Source of the DNA: Halohasta salina
GTDB lineage: Archaea > Halobacteriota > Halobacteria > Halobacteriales > Haloferacaceae
Direction: 5' to 3'
Assembly: GCF_024178165.1 (NCBI RefSeq)
Contig: NZ_JAMZIE010000010.1
Coordinates: 1 to 56,249, forward strand
Length of the DNA: 56,249 bases
A program made the translations under genes and the position numbers. Positions 36,422 to 45,748 of this stretch are shown here, piece by piece (the stretch's first letter is position 1; the number at the start of each line of letters is the position of its first letter). Under the pieces are notes generated by a model. That model was not told the origin of the DNA, did not search any database, and saw nothing but the letters and a program-made list of their open reading frames with translations.

Positions 36422-39400
36422 ATGGTCGCTCTCAGTGAGTACGAGCATAATGATGTTGCGACTCTTTTTGTCAAACTGTGTGAGGTGACTGAGTCAAAGA
36501 TACAGCAGCGTGCATACGAATTAACGGTACGGACCCCAGATTCCGAACCAATACAACTCATTGTCTGGGAGGGCAGTCCAGCTGTCGACGTCGACTGGAT
36601 AACAGATGATTGGTATAAAATAGAGGATATCGTCATCAAGCAGTGGGAAACGACTACTGAGTTGGATGCGACAAACAAGACGACCGCCCAGCGAGTCGAA
36701 AACCCGATAGAAACCAAGGACGTTACTGAAAATGAAAACACAGCGGCCACTAAAGAGGCTGGTGCAGTAGACACAGAGCCATCACCACCACAATCAGTCG
36801 AACCAAACCGTATTTCTGAGCTCTATGAAGCCTTTCGAAGTCTCCGGACTGTATTGGACGCGATTATTGAATACCCAGAGAGTGCTGTTTCTCCGTCTGA
36901 GACGGATCAGCCACTGGTACAGTACCACACTGTGATTCAGGCCGTAATTGGGACCAGTAAGTATCTGCCAGCAGGAGTCGACGGGTTCGGTACTCAACAG
37001 GCCGAACGTGTCCCATTTCAAATGACTGAGTATCGAGAGGTGTACGGAACCGAATCGGCGGCCTATGAAACCCAATATCCGACCGGTCAAAATAGATCCT
37101 GGATAACCGACTACCAAACGATCGAGACAGCCCCGCTGGATGAAACAACCCAACAGGCACTCGAAGAACACGGCCTCGTCGAAGACGCCTCAGTGTTCGT
37201 ACGCCCGGTCGCTCCTGAAACACAGACCCCACTGCCGCTGTTACCGTGGAGTAGCGAGGAACTTGCTCAGGGTCTCTCGTTGCTATCACAATTCGAGACA
37301 CGACCATCGGTGCCGTGGGACAACGATGGAGTTGGTGATGGTGATACTCCAGAGAAATTCACCATACAAGAGGTATATGAACAGGTCTGTACGGTCGAAG
37401 AAATCGACACAGACCACCGTGTCACAATTGATAGAACAAACAGAGGCCAGCTGTCGAAGCCAACAAGCAAGGACATATGGACGACAGACGAGACCGCGCC
37501 AACAGATCGCTGTGGGTTTGTGTGGCCACCCGATGAGAGTGCCGACAAAACACAGCGGGCCAGCTGTTGTTACCGCGCGACCTGGCGCGATTTCGACCGG
37601 TGTATTTGGCATGCTGATACCGATATCGACAAACCAATCGAAGAGCTAACAGACGCCCGAGAATCGGAATCAAACCGGCTTCACAACCATTTGCCGAGAG
37701 AAATACTCGCCGGTGCAGTGCTTCGAGATACCCAACTCACCGATGAGATTCTAACTGGCGTCGATTTCAGCGGTGCGGATTTTGAAGGCTCAGAATTCAC
37801 CGACGTATATCTGAGCTATGCTGAGTTCACCGAAGCCAATGTATCCGGTGTTGATTTCACCGAAACGACTGTCTCACGAGTTAGCTTTAGAGATGCAGAT
37901 CTCACGAATGCGACGCTGGCTGGACTATCGTTGTACAATACAGACTTTAACGGAGCGACGCTAGCTGACACTGATTTCACCGATGCGAAAATTGAGCAGG
38001 CCATCGTTGCGAACGCCAATATCGAAGATGCAGTCGGAGTAGACACCAACGACCGACCTGGAGTAGCCAGTACCGACAACACAGAGGTCGATCCCAGTAC
38101 AACGCCAGCCGAAACAGCCACCGCAAGCGGTGACACAGACTCGAAAGCCGAAGACGAGACGTCGCTTGTGGTGACCACCGACACCTACATCGATCGAAAG
38201 AACATGAGTCGTGTCGTTAGACAGGAAGACTATCTGTCGGCTCTCGCTGAGATAGCCCAGAGTGCTATCGATACAGGATCAGATGCGGTGGTCCATCTGG
38301 GGAACCTCTTTTGGACGAAAGGATCACGAGACAGAGCAACCGATGGCCTCGAAGAACTCCTTCGAAAGCTTGCAGATCACGATATCGAGTTTCTCCTCGT
38401 CCAGGGGCCCAAAGATTCGGCCGCTGGATCAACTGTTCTCGGGACACTCGAAGAGGAGAATCTGCTGAGCATCTTAGATTCTGGCTGGCACAAAGTCGGT
38501 TCTGTTGGACTGCTTGTCCATGGTGTCGACGCAGATTCGATCAGCGATCAGACCACGACACCACCGAAAGATGCCACAGCCACCATCGCAGCCCTATATG
38601 ATGACATCACAACGGCGACAGAGTATTCGGAGGGCGCTGGGATTGAAACAGCCCTAGAGCCGGAGCTAGACCTTATTTTGACTGGCACACCGGATGCGAC
38701 GAACACGACAACTGAGTTGGGAACCCCACTGATGTCTCCAGGAATGCCCGAACGCCTAATCGGGCGATCGATCATTGATTCGACGCCCTCGACACCAGGG
38801 TTTCTCGAATGTGAGTTCCTCAACGGAGAACTCAACACCACAGTCCACGAGACAGACGCACGGCCTGCGACTGGATTCCGTATTGAGCTGTCGGCCGACG
38901 CAACGAAAGCCGATGTCATCGATAGGCTCCCTGCAGACCTGCCAACTGATGCGGCGGTGATGTTCGAAATTCGTGGCGAAAAGACCGCCGAGAGCCTCTC
39001 GAAACGCGAGATTGAAAATATTGTTACTCAGCGTGTTGAGATCGCTCGTGGTATCGACAAGCGAACTGAACGCAACTCCCATACAGATACGACAGCCGAT
39101 ACGGATACCCATACCACAGCGGACTCAAACATCGACAGCACTGACGCAAAATCCACCGAACTTACCGTAGAGTCGATCGCGGCGTCTTCATCAACACTAG
39201 AGGCCGAGTCTATCGAAACCAAAGTTAACAAGCTGCAATCCTACGGCGCTACGCGCAAAGAGGCGCTATCGTGTGTTTCGCAGTACGCTCATGATGAGGG
39301 CCTGTACTCGATTCCAGGAGTGGGTCTGGCAATTGGATATAAATTGGCAAGCCATGGGGTCACGAGACGAGATGAAATAGAACCCAAACACCTCGATATC

Positions 39401-40831
39401 GTCAAAGAGATCCCCGGAATCACCGACTACCATATAGAGCCGATCATTGAGGCAGTCGACGGTCTCGAAAAACCCGTTGATGCGACTACCCCAACCACTG
39501 ATACAGGCCCCGAGGTCGCTCGTAACCAACTATCAGAGTATTACGAGTCATTTCGAACGGTCCGAAAAGTGGTCTCGACAGTCATGCAGCTGGATGGTAC
39601 TGAAATCGTCCCCGACGACCTAACACATCCTGCAGTCCAATACTATGTGCTGCTCGATGCGTGTATCAGCTACGGCTTAACTGAGGCGAATTTTACGGGC
39701 TATGGGCTACAACAACGTGATCGCTTGCCATTCAGTATCAATGACTACCGCGATGCCTATCGAGAGGGAAGCAAGGGAATAATTGATTATCAGGAGATTC
39801 CAGTCGAAAGCTACAGCGAAGACACACAGTCATGGCTCGCGAACAATACATGGCTCACAGATACCGAGCAGTTCATGCGGCCAGTGGCCCCGGAGAGTGG
39901 CTACCCGCTCCCAGAGATGGTAACGACGAAACAAGAACTCGTGCGTGCTGTCGAACTCCTCAACGAGTTCCCCGCCTACCCTTCGATCCCGGACGAAGTA
40001 GATACCAGAGATAGAACGATTCCGATTAAGAGGCTGTATCAAGACCTATTTGAAGAAGTTCACGACGAGCACCTAATTGAACTCTCGCGTCTTTCGCCTC
40101 CTGGTCAGGCAAGTGGGGAACCGATTACCGGGCCGGTTGCCGATGCAACACCGACGTCTGAGGCTGATGCAGAATCGATGCTCCTCGACTACGGAAAGCT
40201 ATCTCACCTCTTCAGACGAGTCAAACCACCGAGTGAATCGCCGATTCAACGACAACTGCCCGTCTTTGGACTCGACTGGTACCAGCAGCGCTCACCATCT
40301 TTCAACCAACTCCAGAACCTTGCAAAGTACGATGATGACGATCCAATAACCCATTTCAAACCTCGCCTGCAGGATATGATTCATCGTCGATTCCTCCGAG
40401 ATCGGTGGAACTACGACTATATTACCGTCTTCCCCAGCCACGAGAAGGAAACATTGAGCTCAACGCTCGTCGACCTCGCCCAGGAGGCCGTTGTCGAAAC
40501 CTCAGTGGTATATACACCACTGCTCGAACGGACAGAGACGACCGGTCGGCAACGAGAAAAATCAGAAGCAGGCCGAAAGGAAGTGGCAATCAACCCCGAA
40601 GAAACGCTTCGTGTGCGGGCGTCGCTCGACGGAGAGACCATTGTCCTCTTAGACGACATCTGTACAACGGGGAGTTCTCTCTCGGCTGGTGCATACTTGC
40701 TTCGAGAATCAGGGGCCAGCCGTGTTGTCGGAGTCACACTCGGGTTTACGCCTGGTGGCCCGGTCGACGACGTGAGCGTAATCAAGAAGCCCGATGCATT
40801 TGCCTCCGAAATTATCGCAGGGGTTGAATGA
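36422..40831 (+). CDS. Giant multidomain protein with a ComF-like phosphoribosyltransferase, partner of DprA
   Basis: A TATA-like TTTATC (36391-36396) places the transcript start near the ATG at 36422, so I prefer this leaderless start to 36401 (1476 aa from there; numbering follows 36401). Order: possible OB-like strand set (10-85); module A (137-308); Cys cluster CGFVW...CCYRATW...CIWH (about 369-405); pentapeptide repeats (433-545); Mre11-like domain with lost metal motifs (587-870); HhH IPGVGLAIGYKLASHGV (967-1020); module A again (1040-1201); ComF-like PRTase with LLDDICTTGSSLSAG (1333-1470). The stop overlaps dprA by ATGA. DNA binding and a nucleotide-related activity are inferred. The complete architecture is unfamiliar to me. 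Confidence 0.8.
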   Translation: MVALSEYEHNDVATLFVKLCEVTESKIQQRAYELTVRTPDSEPIQLIVWEGSPAVDVDWITDDWYKIEDIVIKQWETTTELDATNKTTAQRVENPIETKDVTENENTAATKEAGAVDTEPSPPQSVEPNRISELYEAFRSLRTVLDAIIEYPESAVSPSETDQPLVQYHTVIQAVIGTSKYLPAGVDGFGTQQAERVPFQMTEYREVYGTESAAYETQYPTGQNRSWITDYQTIETAPLDETTQQALEEHGLVEDASVFVRPVAPETQTPLPLLPWSSEELAQGLSLLSQFETRPSVPWDNDGVGDGDTPEKFTIQEVYEQVCTVEEIDTDHRVTIDRTNRGQLSKPTSKDIWTTDETAPTDRCGFVWPPDESADKTQRASCCYRATWRDFDRCIWHADTDIDKPIEELTDARESESNRLHNHLPREILAGAVLRDTQLTDEILTGVDFSGADFEGSEFTDVYLSYAEFTEANVSGVDFTETTVSRVSFRDADLTNATLAGLSLYNTDFNGATLADTDFTDAKIEQAIVANANIEDAVGVDTNDRPGVASTDNTEVDPSTTPAETATASGDTDSKAEDETSLVVTTDTYIDRKNMSRVVRQEDYLSALAEIAQSAIDTGSDAVVHLGNLFWTKGSRDRATDGLEELLRKLADHDIEFLLVQGPKDSAAGSTVLGTLEEENLLSILDSGWHKVGSVGLLVHGVDADSISDQTTTPPKDATATIAALYDDITTATEYSEGAGIETALEPELDLILTGTPDATNTTTELGTPLMSPGMPERLIGRSIIDSTPSTPGFLECEFLNGELNTTVHETDARPATGFRIELSADATKADVIDRLPADLPTDAAVMFEIRGEKTAESLSKREIENIVTQRVEIARGIDKRTERNSHTDTTADTDTHTTADSNIDSTDAKSTELTVESIAASSSTLEAESIETKVNKLQSYGATRKEALSCVSQYAHDEGLYSIPGVGLAIGYKLASHGVTRRDEIEPKHLDIVKEIPGITDYHIEPIIEAVDGLEKPVDATTPTTDTGPEVARNQLSEYYESFRTVRKVVSTVMQLDGTEIVPDDLTHPAVQYYVLLDACISYGLTEANFTGYGLQQRDRLPFSINDYRDAYREGSKGIIDYQEIPVESYSEDTQSWLANNTWLTDTEQFMRPVAPESGYPLPEMVTTKQELVRAVELLNEFPAYPSIPDEVDTRDRTIPIKRLYQDLFEEVHDEHLIELSRLSPPGQASGEPITGPVADATPTSEADAESMLLDYGKLSHLFRRVKPPSESPIQRQLPVFGLDWYQQRSPSFNQLQNLAKYDDDDPITHFKPRLQDMIHRRFLRDRWNYDYITVFPSHEKETLSSTLVDLAQEAVVETSVVYTPLLERTETTGRQREKSEAGRKEVAINPEETLRVRASLDGETIVLLDDICTTGSSLSAGAYLLRESGASRVVGVTLGFTPGGPVDDVSVIKKPDAFASEIIAGVE

Positions 40832-41793
40832 TGGAGTTAGATCAACTCGCTGGCTTGGTCGCACTAACCGATATTGAGGGGATCGGTGACAGTCGTGCCT
40901 ATGAGTTGTTCCAAGCATTCGATTCGATATCTGAGCTGAGTTCCCAGCCAATGTCGGCATTTTCGGAATTTCATTATGTCGACTCTCAGACGCACGCCGA
41001 GTTGCAGACTCTGGATTCAAAACAGGGGACACATCTAGAAGCATTCGAAGCCTACCTGGACGATGGAATTGTACCGATTGGTATCGAGGACGGCCGGTAT
41101 CCAGAGGCACTTCGAAGCCAGCACGCACCGCTGGTGTTGTATGCAAGCGGTGAAACTGATCGGTTGACCGACTCGCTAGTGAGTGTCTCGGGATCACGTG
41201 AAACGAATAGTGTGGGCTGTAAGTGGATCAAAGAACTGTCTTCTGAGCTCGCGAGGGCTGGTAGAACGGTCGTCAGCGGTGGGGCACTGGGAGCAGACAC
41301 CGCAGCCCATCGGGGAGCTCTCGATGCCACAGGTGCGACCATCGTTGTCTTAGGAACCGGTCTAAATGTGGCCTATCCACCAGAGAACGCCGAGCTGTTC
41401 GCTGAAATCGTCGATGCTGGTGGTCTCGTGATCTCACATCGGCCGCCGCCAGCAGAACCGAATCGGCATGCGTTCATTGATAGAAACAAGACAATCTCTG
41501 CACTTAGTCCAGGACTCATTGTTGTTGCAACCGACGGCTCTGGCGGTACGCAAGCACAATACGAGATTGCACAAAAGCAGGGCCGTCACGTATTTGTCCC
41601 ACCACACGAGACCGATATCACTCCAGCCGAGGGTATCGACGAGATCCGAGCCGATTCCTCGACGAGTACAATTAGATCCAGTGGTGCACTCATAGATGAC
41701 CTTGAGACACTAGAGGCAGATCTGAGCAGTGACAACCCCAAAGAAGACGCCGATGTCGACAGTACTCAAACACAGTTTGGCGAGTGGAGCTGA
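40828..41793 (+). CDS. dprA: DprA/Smf-family DNA-processing protein
   Basis: The 321-residue protein has an N-terminal HhH-like segment (LTDIEGIGDSRAYELF) and then the Rossmann-like DprA domain: VSVSGSRETNSVG, VVSGGALGADTAAHRGAL, VVLGTGLNVAYPPEN, FIDRNKTISALSPGLIVVATDGSGGT. These are the DprA signature motifs. Bacterial DprA binds ssDNA and loads RecA during transformation. The C-terminal extension is acidic. The ATGA overlap with the ComF-like protein gene strongly implies a functional pair. DprA is not usual in haloarchaeal core genomes. Confidence 0.9.
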   Translation: MMELDQLAGLVALTDIEGIGDSRAYELFQAFDSISELSSQPMSAFSEFHYVDSQTHAELQTLDSKQGTHLEAFEAYLDDGIVPIGIEDGRYPEALRSQHAPLVLYASGETDRLTDSLVSVSGSRETNSVGCKWIKELSSELARAGRTVVSGGALGADTAAHRGALDATGATIVVLGTGLNVAYPPENAELFAEIVDAGGLVISHRPPPAEPNRHAFIDRNKTISALSPGLIVVATDGSGGTQAQYEIAQKQGRHVFVPPHETDITPAEGIDEIRADSSTSTIRSSGALIDDLETLEADLSSDNPKEDADVDSTQTQFGEWS

Positions 41794-41848
41794 GTGCCGA
41801 CCTGCTCGTTAGGACTTCCATTAGGAGCCTTCGGTTGAACAGACAGGA

Positions 41849-44041
41849 CTAGAAGAAATCGTCAAGACCAGCGTTCACAAGATCCTCAGTATCTGTTTCG
41901 AGTTCGTTATCTAGCTCTCTGCTATCTGGGACTTCAAATGAAATCCGTGGCTCTGCCTGCTGAACTTCCTCCAACGTCTCTTTAATTTCCGCATGGATCG
42001 GTGCTGTCGGATTGGTCCCAGTCAGCGAACACCAAGCTCGCGTGCGAGTCAACGCGACAAATAATTGATTGCGCCGGTGTGCCTCTTCACCACGCCATTC
42101 TTCTTCGGTCGTTGAGTCGACACCGAGTACGTATACCGAAGCTGCTTCGTTGCCTTTGGCTCTATTAATTCCTGCAAGCGTAACCATACCCGGTTTTGAG
42201 AACACTTTGTTATTGCTTTCCCAGACGGGATTAACCTCAATATCGTCCTGACTTAGATAGTCGCCAAGCGTATCGAGAACATACCTTCTGCTCTTTTTTC
42301 TCTCGCGTTTCTGGCCCGAGAGTGGAATGACGAGAATCTGTTCTGGTTCAAGTCCTTCTTCGAAAATATCGACTCGAATCTGTTTAGCGACCCACTGGAG
42401 TTCGTCTTCTTTCGAAGCAAACGACCGATGTGTGAGAAGCGACTCCGGATCTAAGACCCCCTGGATTGGGTGTGGGGAATTATCGATTGGACGCGAGAGG
42501 ACTGCTTCACTACCGATTTTTCGGAAATCACCTTCGATTTCGTACCCTAGATTGTTCCAACCATCTTGTCGGGTGATCGTCTGGACCGGACCCTCATCAC
42601 GTTTTAATCCCATTCCAAGCACATGCGCAGTCATGATGAGTGATCGTGGTGCTCGGTAGGACTTTCGCATTATGTGCGTCTTTTGTGGTCCGTTCTTGTA
42701 TGTCCCGCTGAGATCCATAATCGGTTCGCCAGCTTCATCGGTTCCGAACACGTTTTTCGGACTTGGTGCTTCCAAGCTCCTGAGGTCTTGGGCCTCGTCA
42801 TATGCCCAAATAAGACGATTGGCGTCGGTCAGTGCCTCACGACACATATTCAGAAACTCTGGACCAAAATCCTGTGCCTCGTCAATTAGAATTGCATCCC
42901 AGAGCTCTGGGATGTCATCTGCAAGCCGTACTTCAGCGGCAACCGCTTCTTGTTTATCCTCTGCATCAGGGAATGCTTTCTCTGCTTCGGGGTAATTTTT
43001 GTAGTTTACTCCCTCTGTTGCGTTTGCTATTCGATAGTAGATTCCGTCACCAGTTTTGTGACCTCCCCACCCATGTATTATGTCAATATCGAAGTTTGAT
43101 TCGCTAAGAGGTTGTCCGGTGAACCGTTGATAGAACCGCTCGACGAGTTCTGTGATGTGATCATAGAGGCTTTTCGTACTGAAAGTGAGCGCAATACGGG
43201 GATACTCGGAGTCGAAAGTCTCCCAATCACCGGGGTCTGCAAGCATTCTAGCAGCCTTCATCGCAATGAGAACTGTTTTTCCAGAGCCTGCAATGCCACG
43301 TATTTGCTGCGGGCCGGGTGGTATTTTCAAGCCAATCTTTTGTTGTTCCTCATCAAGTCCCCGAATTCCAGTTGTTACCTTTTCGTAGTACTCAGATCGA
43401 GTTTGAGGATTATCGGTAGGCCGACCATGTGTTCCGCTGATCGCCTGACCACAACTGAGAACATCTCTAGCAACGTCGTATTCCGACTCTGTGAGCGATC
43501 CGAATTCGGGCAGTGAATCTAATCGATTTCTGAGTGTTACTGGGCCCATCTCATCACCAGTGATGATTCGAGGGGCACTTGGTCCGTTGAATCCTCTTTC
43601 TTCCCACTCCGATCGGTCAATATTTGGAAGTACAACGATCGGGTTCATTGCGATACGGCATTGGCCCTTGTCTGAACGCAGTTGTTGTTCTCGCTGAAAG
43701 TATGATTGGAGATGGAACCCCTGATTGCGTGCTTGTTCAAGTGGCGTGGCTGTTCTCTGAGTCATGTCTTTCAGATGCCACGTATCACCCTTGATTTGCT
43801 CAATGTGGTCAATTGTATATCCCTTACATTCGAGAATTACCAAGCCAATCTGTTGATGAAGAAGTACAAAATCAGGCTTTTGATCGAATCGGTTTCCTCC
43901 CTTATTCACAATCGGATACTGGTGATACAAGACACCACGTTCGTCTGTGTCGAAACAGCGTTTTAATCGGTTCCAGACCGTGAGTTCTGCTTCACCGCCA
44001 GGATCAGATTCGGAAACAGACGATGCTGAAATATATTCCAT
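41849..44041 (-). CDS. NERD nuclease-domain / superfamily 1 helicase
   Basis: The 730-residue protein starts with a NERD domain: GGEAELTVWNRL (Glu17/Glu19), KPDFVLL (Asp57) and VILECKGY (Glu71 and Lys73). A UvrD-like helicase follows: Walker A GIAGSGKTVLIAMK, motif II AILIDEAQDFG, SYRAPRSL, and the C-terminal ALTRTRAWCSLTG. NERD-helicases are widespread in mobile and defence regions and are presumed to degrade or unwind DNA. It converges on dprA, leaving a 55-bp gap. Confidence 0.9.
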   Translation of the reverse strand: MEYISASSVSESDPGGEAELTVWNRLKRCFDTDERGVLYHQYPIVNKGGNRFDQKPDFVLLHQQIGLVILECKGYTIDHIEQIKGDTWHLKDMTQRTATPLEQARNQGFHLQSYFQREQQLRSDKGQCRIAMNPIVVLPNIDRSEWEERGFNGPSAPRIITGDEMGPVTLRNRLDSLPEFGSLTESEYDVARDVLSCGQAISGTHGRPTDNPQTRSEYYEKVTTGIRGLDEEQQKIGLKIPPGPQQIRGIAGSGKTVLIAMKAARMLADPGDWETFDSEYPRIALTFSTKSLYDHITELVERFYQRFTGQPLSESNFDIDIIHGWGGHKTGDGIYYRIANATEGVNYKNYPEAEKAFPDAEDKQEAVAAEVRLADDIPELWDAILIDEAQDFGPEFLNMCREALTDANRLIWAYDEAQDLRSLEAPSPKNVFGTDEAGEPIMDLSGTYKNGPQKTHIMRKSYRAPRSLIMTAHVLGMGLKRDEGPVQTITRQDGWNNLGYEIEGDFRKIGSEAVLSRPIDNSPHPIQGVLDPESLLTHRSFASKEDELQWVAKQIRVDIFEEGLEPEQILVIPLSGQKRERKKSRRYVLDTLGDYLSQDDIEVNPVWESNNKVFSKPGMVTLAGINRAKGNEAASVYVLGVDSTTEEEWRGEEAHRRNQLFVALTRTRAWCSLTGTNPTAPIHAEIKETLEEVQQAEPRISFEVPDSRELDNELETDTEDLVNAGLDDFF

Positions 44042-44186
44042 ATAGAAATTCTATTATCCACCTAATTAATTTTTTATAATACCAGCGAGACACTTTTTAA
44101 TTGGTTGAAGAGTCTGTAACGTAGACGGGAACTTCCCAGAATATATTATAACCAACAGTCTCGAATATGGGTTAGAGATCTACCGT

Positions 44187-44615
44187 ATGGATGAAATTAC
44201 CGAAAATCTTTACATATCAAAAGCACTCGCACTCCTCGAACTACCAGCAGATCACGAATTTGATGAGGTTGTCTCTCTTTCCTCTCGAGATCATCTGGGA
44301 ATCGAATCACCAAAGCCGACGACGACAGGCGACCAATTCGTGTTTCCTGATGGGCCTCACGACTACGAGATATTCGAGGCTGCAGTCGACTATACGATTG
44401 AGTGCTTAGATCGAGGTGACAAAACTTTGGTCCACTGCCAAGCTGGAGTCTCACGGAGTGCAGGGGTCTGCACCGCTGCAATCGCTGTCAGACAGGGTCT
44501 CGATGCTGACCAAGCGCGTGAAAAAATCAAAGCCTCCCGGCCAGAGATTAATCCAACATCTGAAATCTGGAAAAGTACAGTCCGGTATGTCGACGAGCAT
44601 ACACGCCTTTGTTAG
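44187..44615 (+). CDS. Dual-specificity protein phosphatase
   Basis: The 142-residue protein has the DSP signature VHCQAGVSRSAG, with nucleophile Cys84 and phosphate-binding Arg90. The N-terminal ITENLYISKALAL and C-terminal RPEINPTSEIW match the compact DSP fold. It removes phosphate from Ser/Thr/Tyr. The nearby kinase/PP2C triad makes phosphoproteins of this island natural substrates, but this is inference. Confidence 0.88.
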   Translation: MDEITENLYISKALALLELPADHEFDEVVSLSSRDHLGIESPKPTTTGDQFVFPDGPHDYEIFEAAVDYTIECLDRGDKTLVHCQAGVSRSAGVCTAAIAVRQGLDADQAREKIKASRPEINPTSEIWKSTVRYVDEHTRLC

Positions 44616-45017
44616 CTAGAGAGGGACCATACCAGATCAGTCTGATACAGTAATACTCGATAGGTGGTATCACTGGCTTCGATACGACTACTCAACGGAA
44701 GGCGATCGAAACGATAGTGATAGCGTTATGGTCTTAATTATTGAATAGACATCTCGTATCCAGAAGTCAGAAAGAAGCTGTTAGAACGTATCGTCGATAA
44801 GAGAAGTGTGCTTTTTCAACGGCAGTCACAGGCTGAGGCTTCGAGGGCTGGCTTCTTGCATTATGATAAATATGCAACAGTTTGAGTCAGAGGGCACTGT
44901 TATCTCAACTGATGGGAGTGGTACACGATTTTAGCCAACGAGGATACTACTTCGAAACGTGATAATAGTCCGTTTTATAAAGAAATTTATACAGTCTCGA
45001 ATATCTACTATAATAAG
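44616..45017. other. AT-rich gap, promoter region of the vWA operon
   Basis: No convincing gene is seen. A short open frame around 44771-44884 (KKLLERIVDKRSVLFQRQ) may be a fragment of something lost. The last 45 bp contain TTTTATAAAGAAATTTATA (about 44973-44991), a strong TATA region for the vWA gene at 45018. Confidence 0.5.
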
Positions 45018-45737
45018 ATGTCACAAGATAGTGGACTGGATCCGAGTATCGATCCTGCCCTTGAGCGTACTGCGACTGTTCTCGTCGTCGATACGTCTGG
45101 CTCAATGGGTGAGGAAGTGTCTCCTGCGGCGGATGAAGAGCCTCGACCACGGATTGAACAAATAAATGAGGGGATGTCGTTCTTCAAAGAAGAAATAATT
45201 GAAATGGAAGAGGTCAAGAGAGAAATTGACGTCTCTGTTGTGACCTTTGGCGGTGGGGTGACCGTAGAGCAAGAATTTACACCAATCATTGACTGGGAAC
45301 CACCAGTGTTGAGTGAATCTGGTCGCACACCGATGGGAGGAGCCATAGAGAAGGCACTCGATCTCGTCGATGATCGGAAAGAAGCCTACAAACAGGAAGG
45401 TATTGCATACAAGCGGCCGTTCGTTTGGGTGCTAACCGACGGGAAGCCTACAGATATGAAACCCAACTCTGAGAAATGGGAAAATATCCATGATCGGATT
45501 CAGACGGGAGAGAATGGGAAACACTTTGCACTATTCATTATGGCTGTCGGACAAGGGGCAAAAGAAGCAATCAGTCCACTTCATCCAGAGCGCACCCTTG
45601 CTCTTGAGGATGGGAAATTTAGGGAGTACTTTGAGTTTCTCTCATCGAGTGTCGAACAGGTATCGTCGACAGAAGATGACGATGACATAGACCTCTCCGA
45701 AGAGGCTGGCGAGTTCGAAGAGATATTCCAGTTGTAA
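45018..45737 (+). CDS. vWA-domain protein, TerY-like
   Basis: The 239-residue protein is one vWA domain with an intact MIDAS: DTSGSMG (Asp25, Ser27, Ser29), then GRTPMGGA (Thr) and VLTDGKPTD (Asp). Its tail is strongly acidic. TerY-type vWA proteins are known to co-occur with a PP2C-like phosphatase and a protein kinase as a signalling triad linked to tellurite/stress and proposed defence systems. The next two genes supply both. Confidence 0.88.
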   Translation: MSQDSGLDPSIDPALERTATVLVVDTSGSMGEEVSPAADEEPRPRIEQINEGMSFFKEEIIEMEEVKREIDVSVVTFGGGVTVEQEFTPIIDWEPPVLSESGRTPMGGAIEKALDLVDDRKEAYKQEGIAYKRPFVWVLTDGKPTDMKPNSEKWENIHDRIQTGENGKHFALFIMAVGQGAKEAISPLHPERTLALEDGKFREYFEFLSSSVEQVSSTEDDDDIDLSEEAGEFEEIFQL

Positions 45738-45748
45738 CCATACTACCT

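Noticed and set aside
44771-44884. Frame KKLLERIVDKRSV as a lost gene
   Set aside because: There is no start, no recognisable domain and only about 37 codons. I mention it only as possible fragment.
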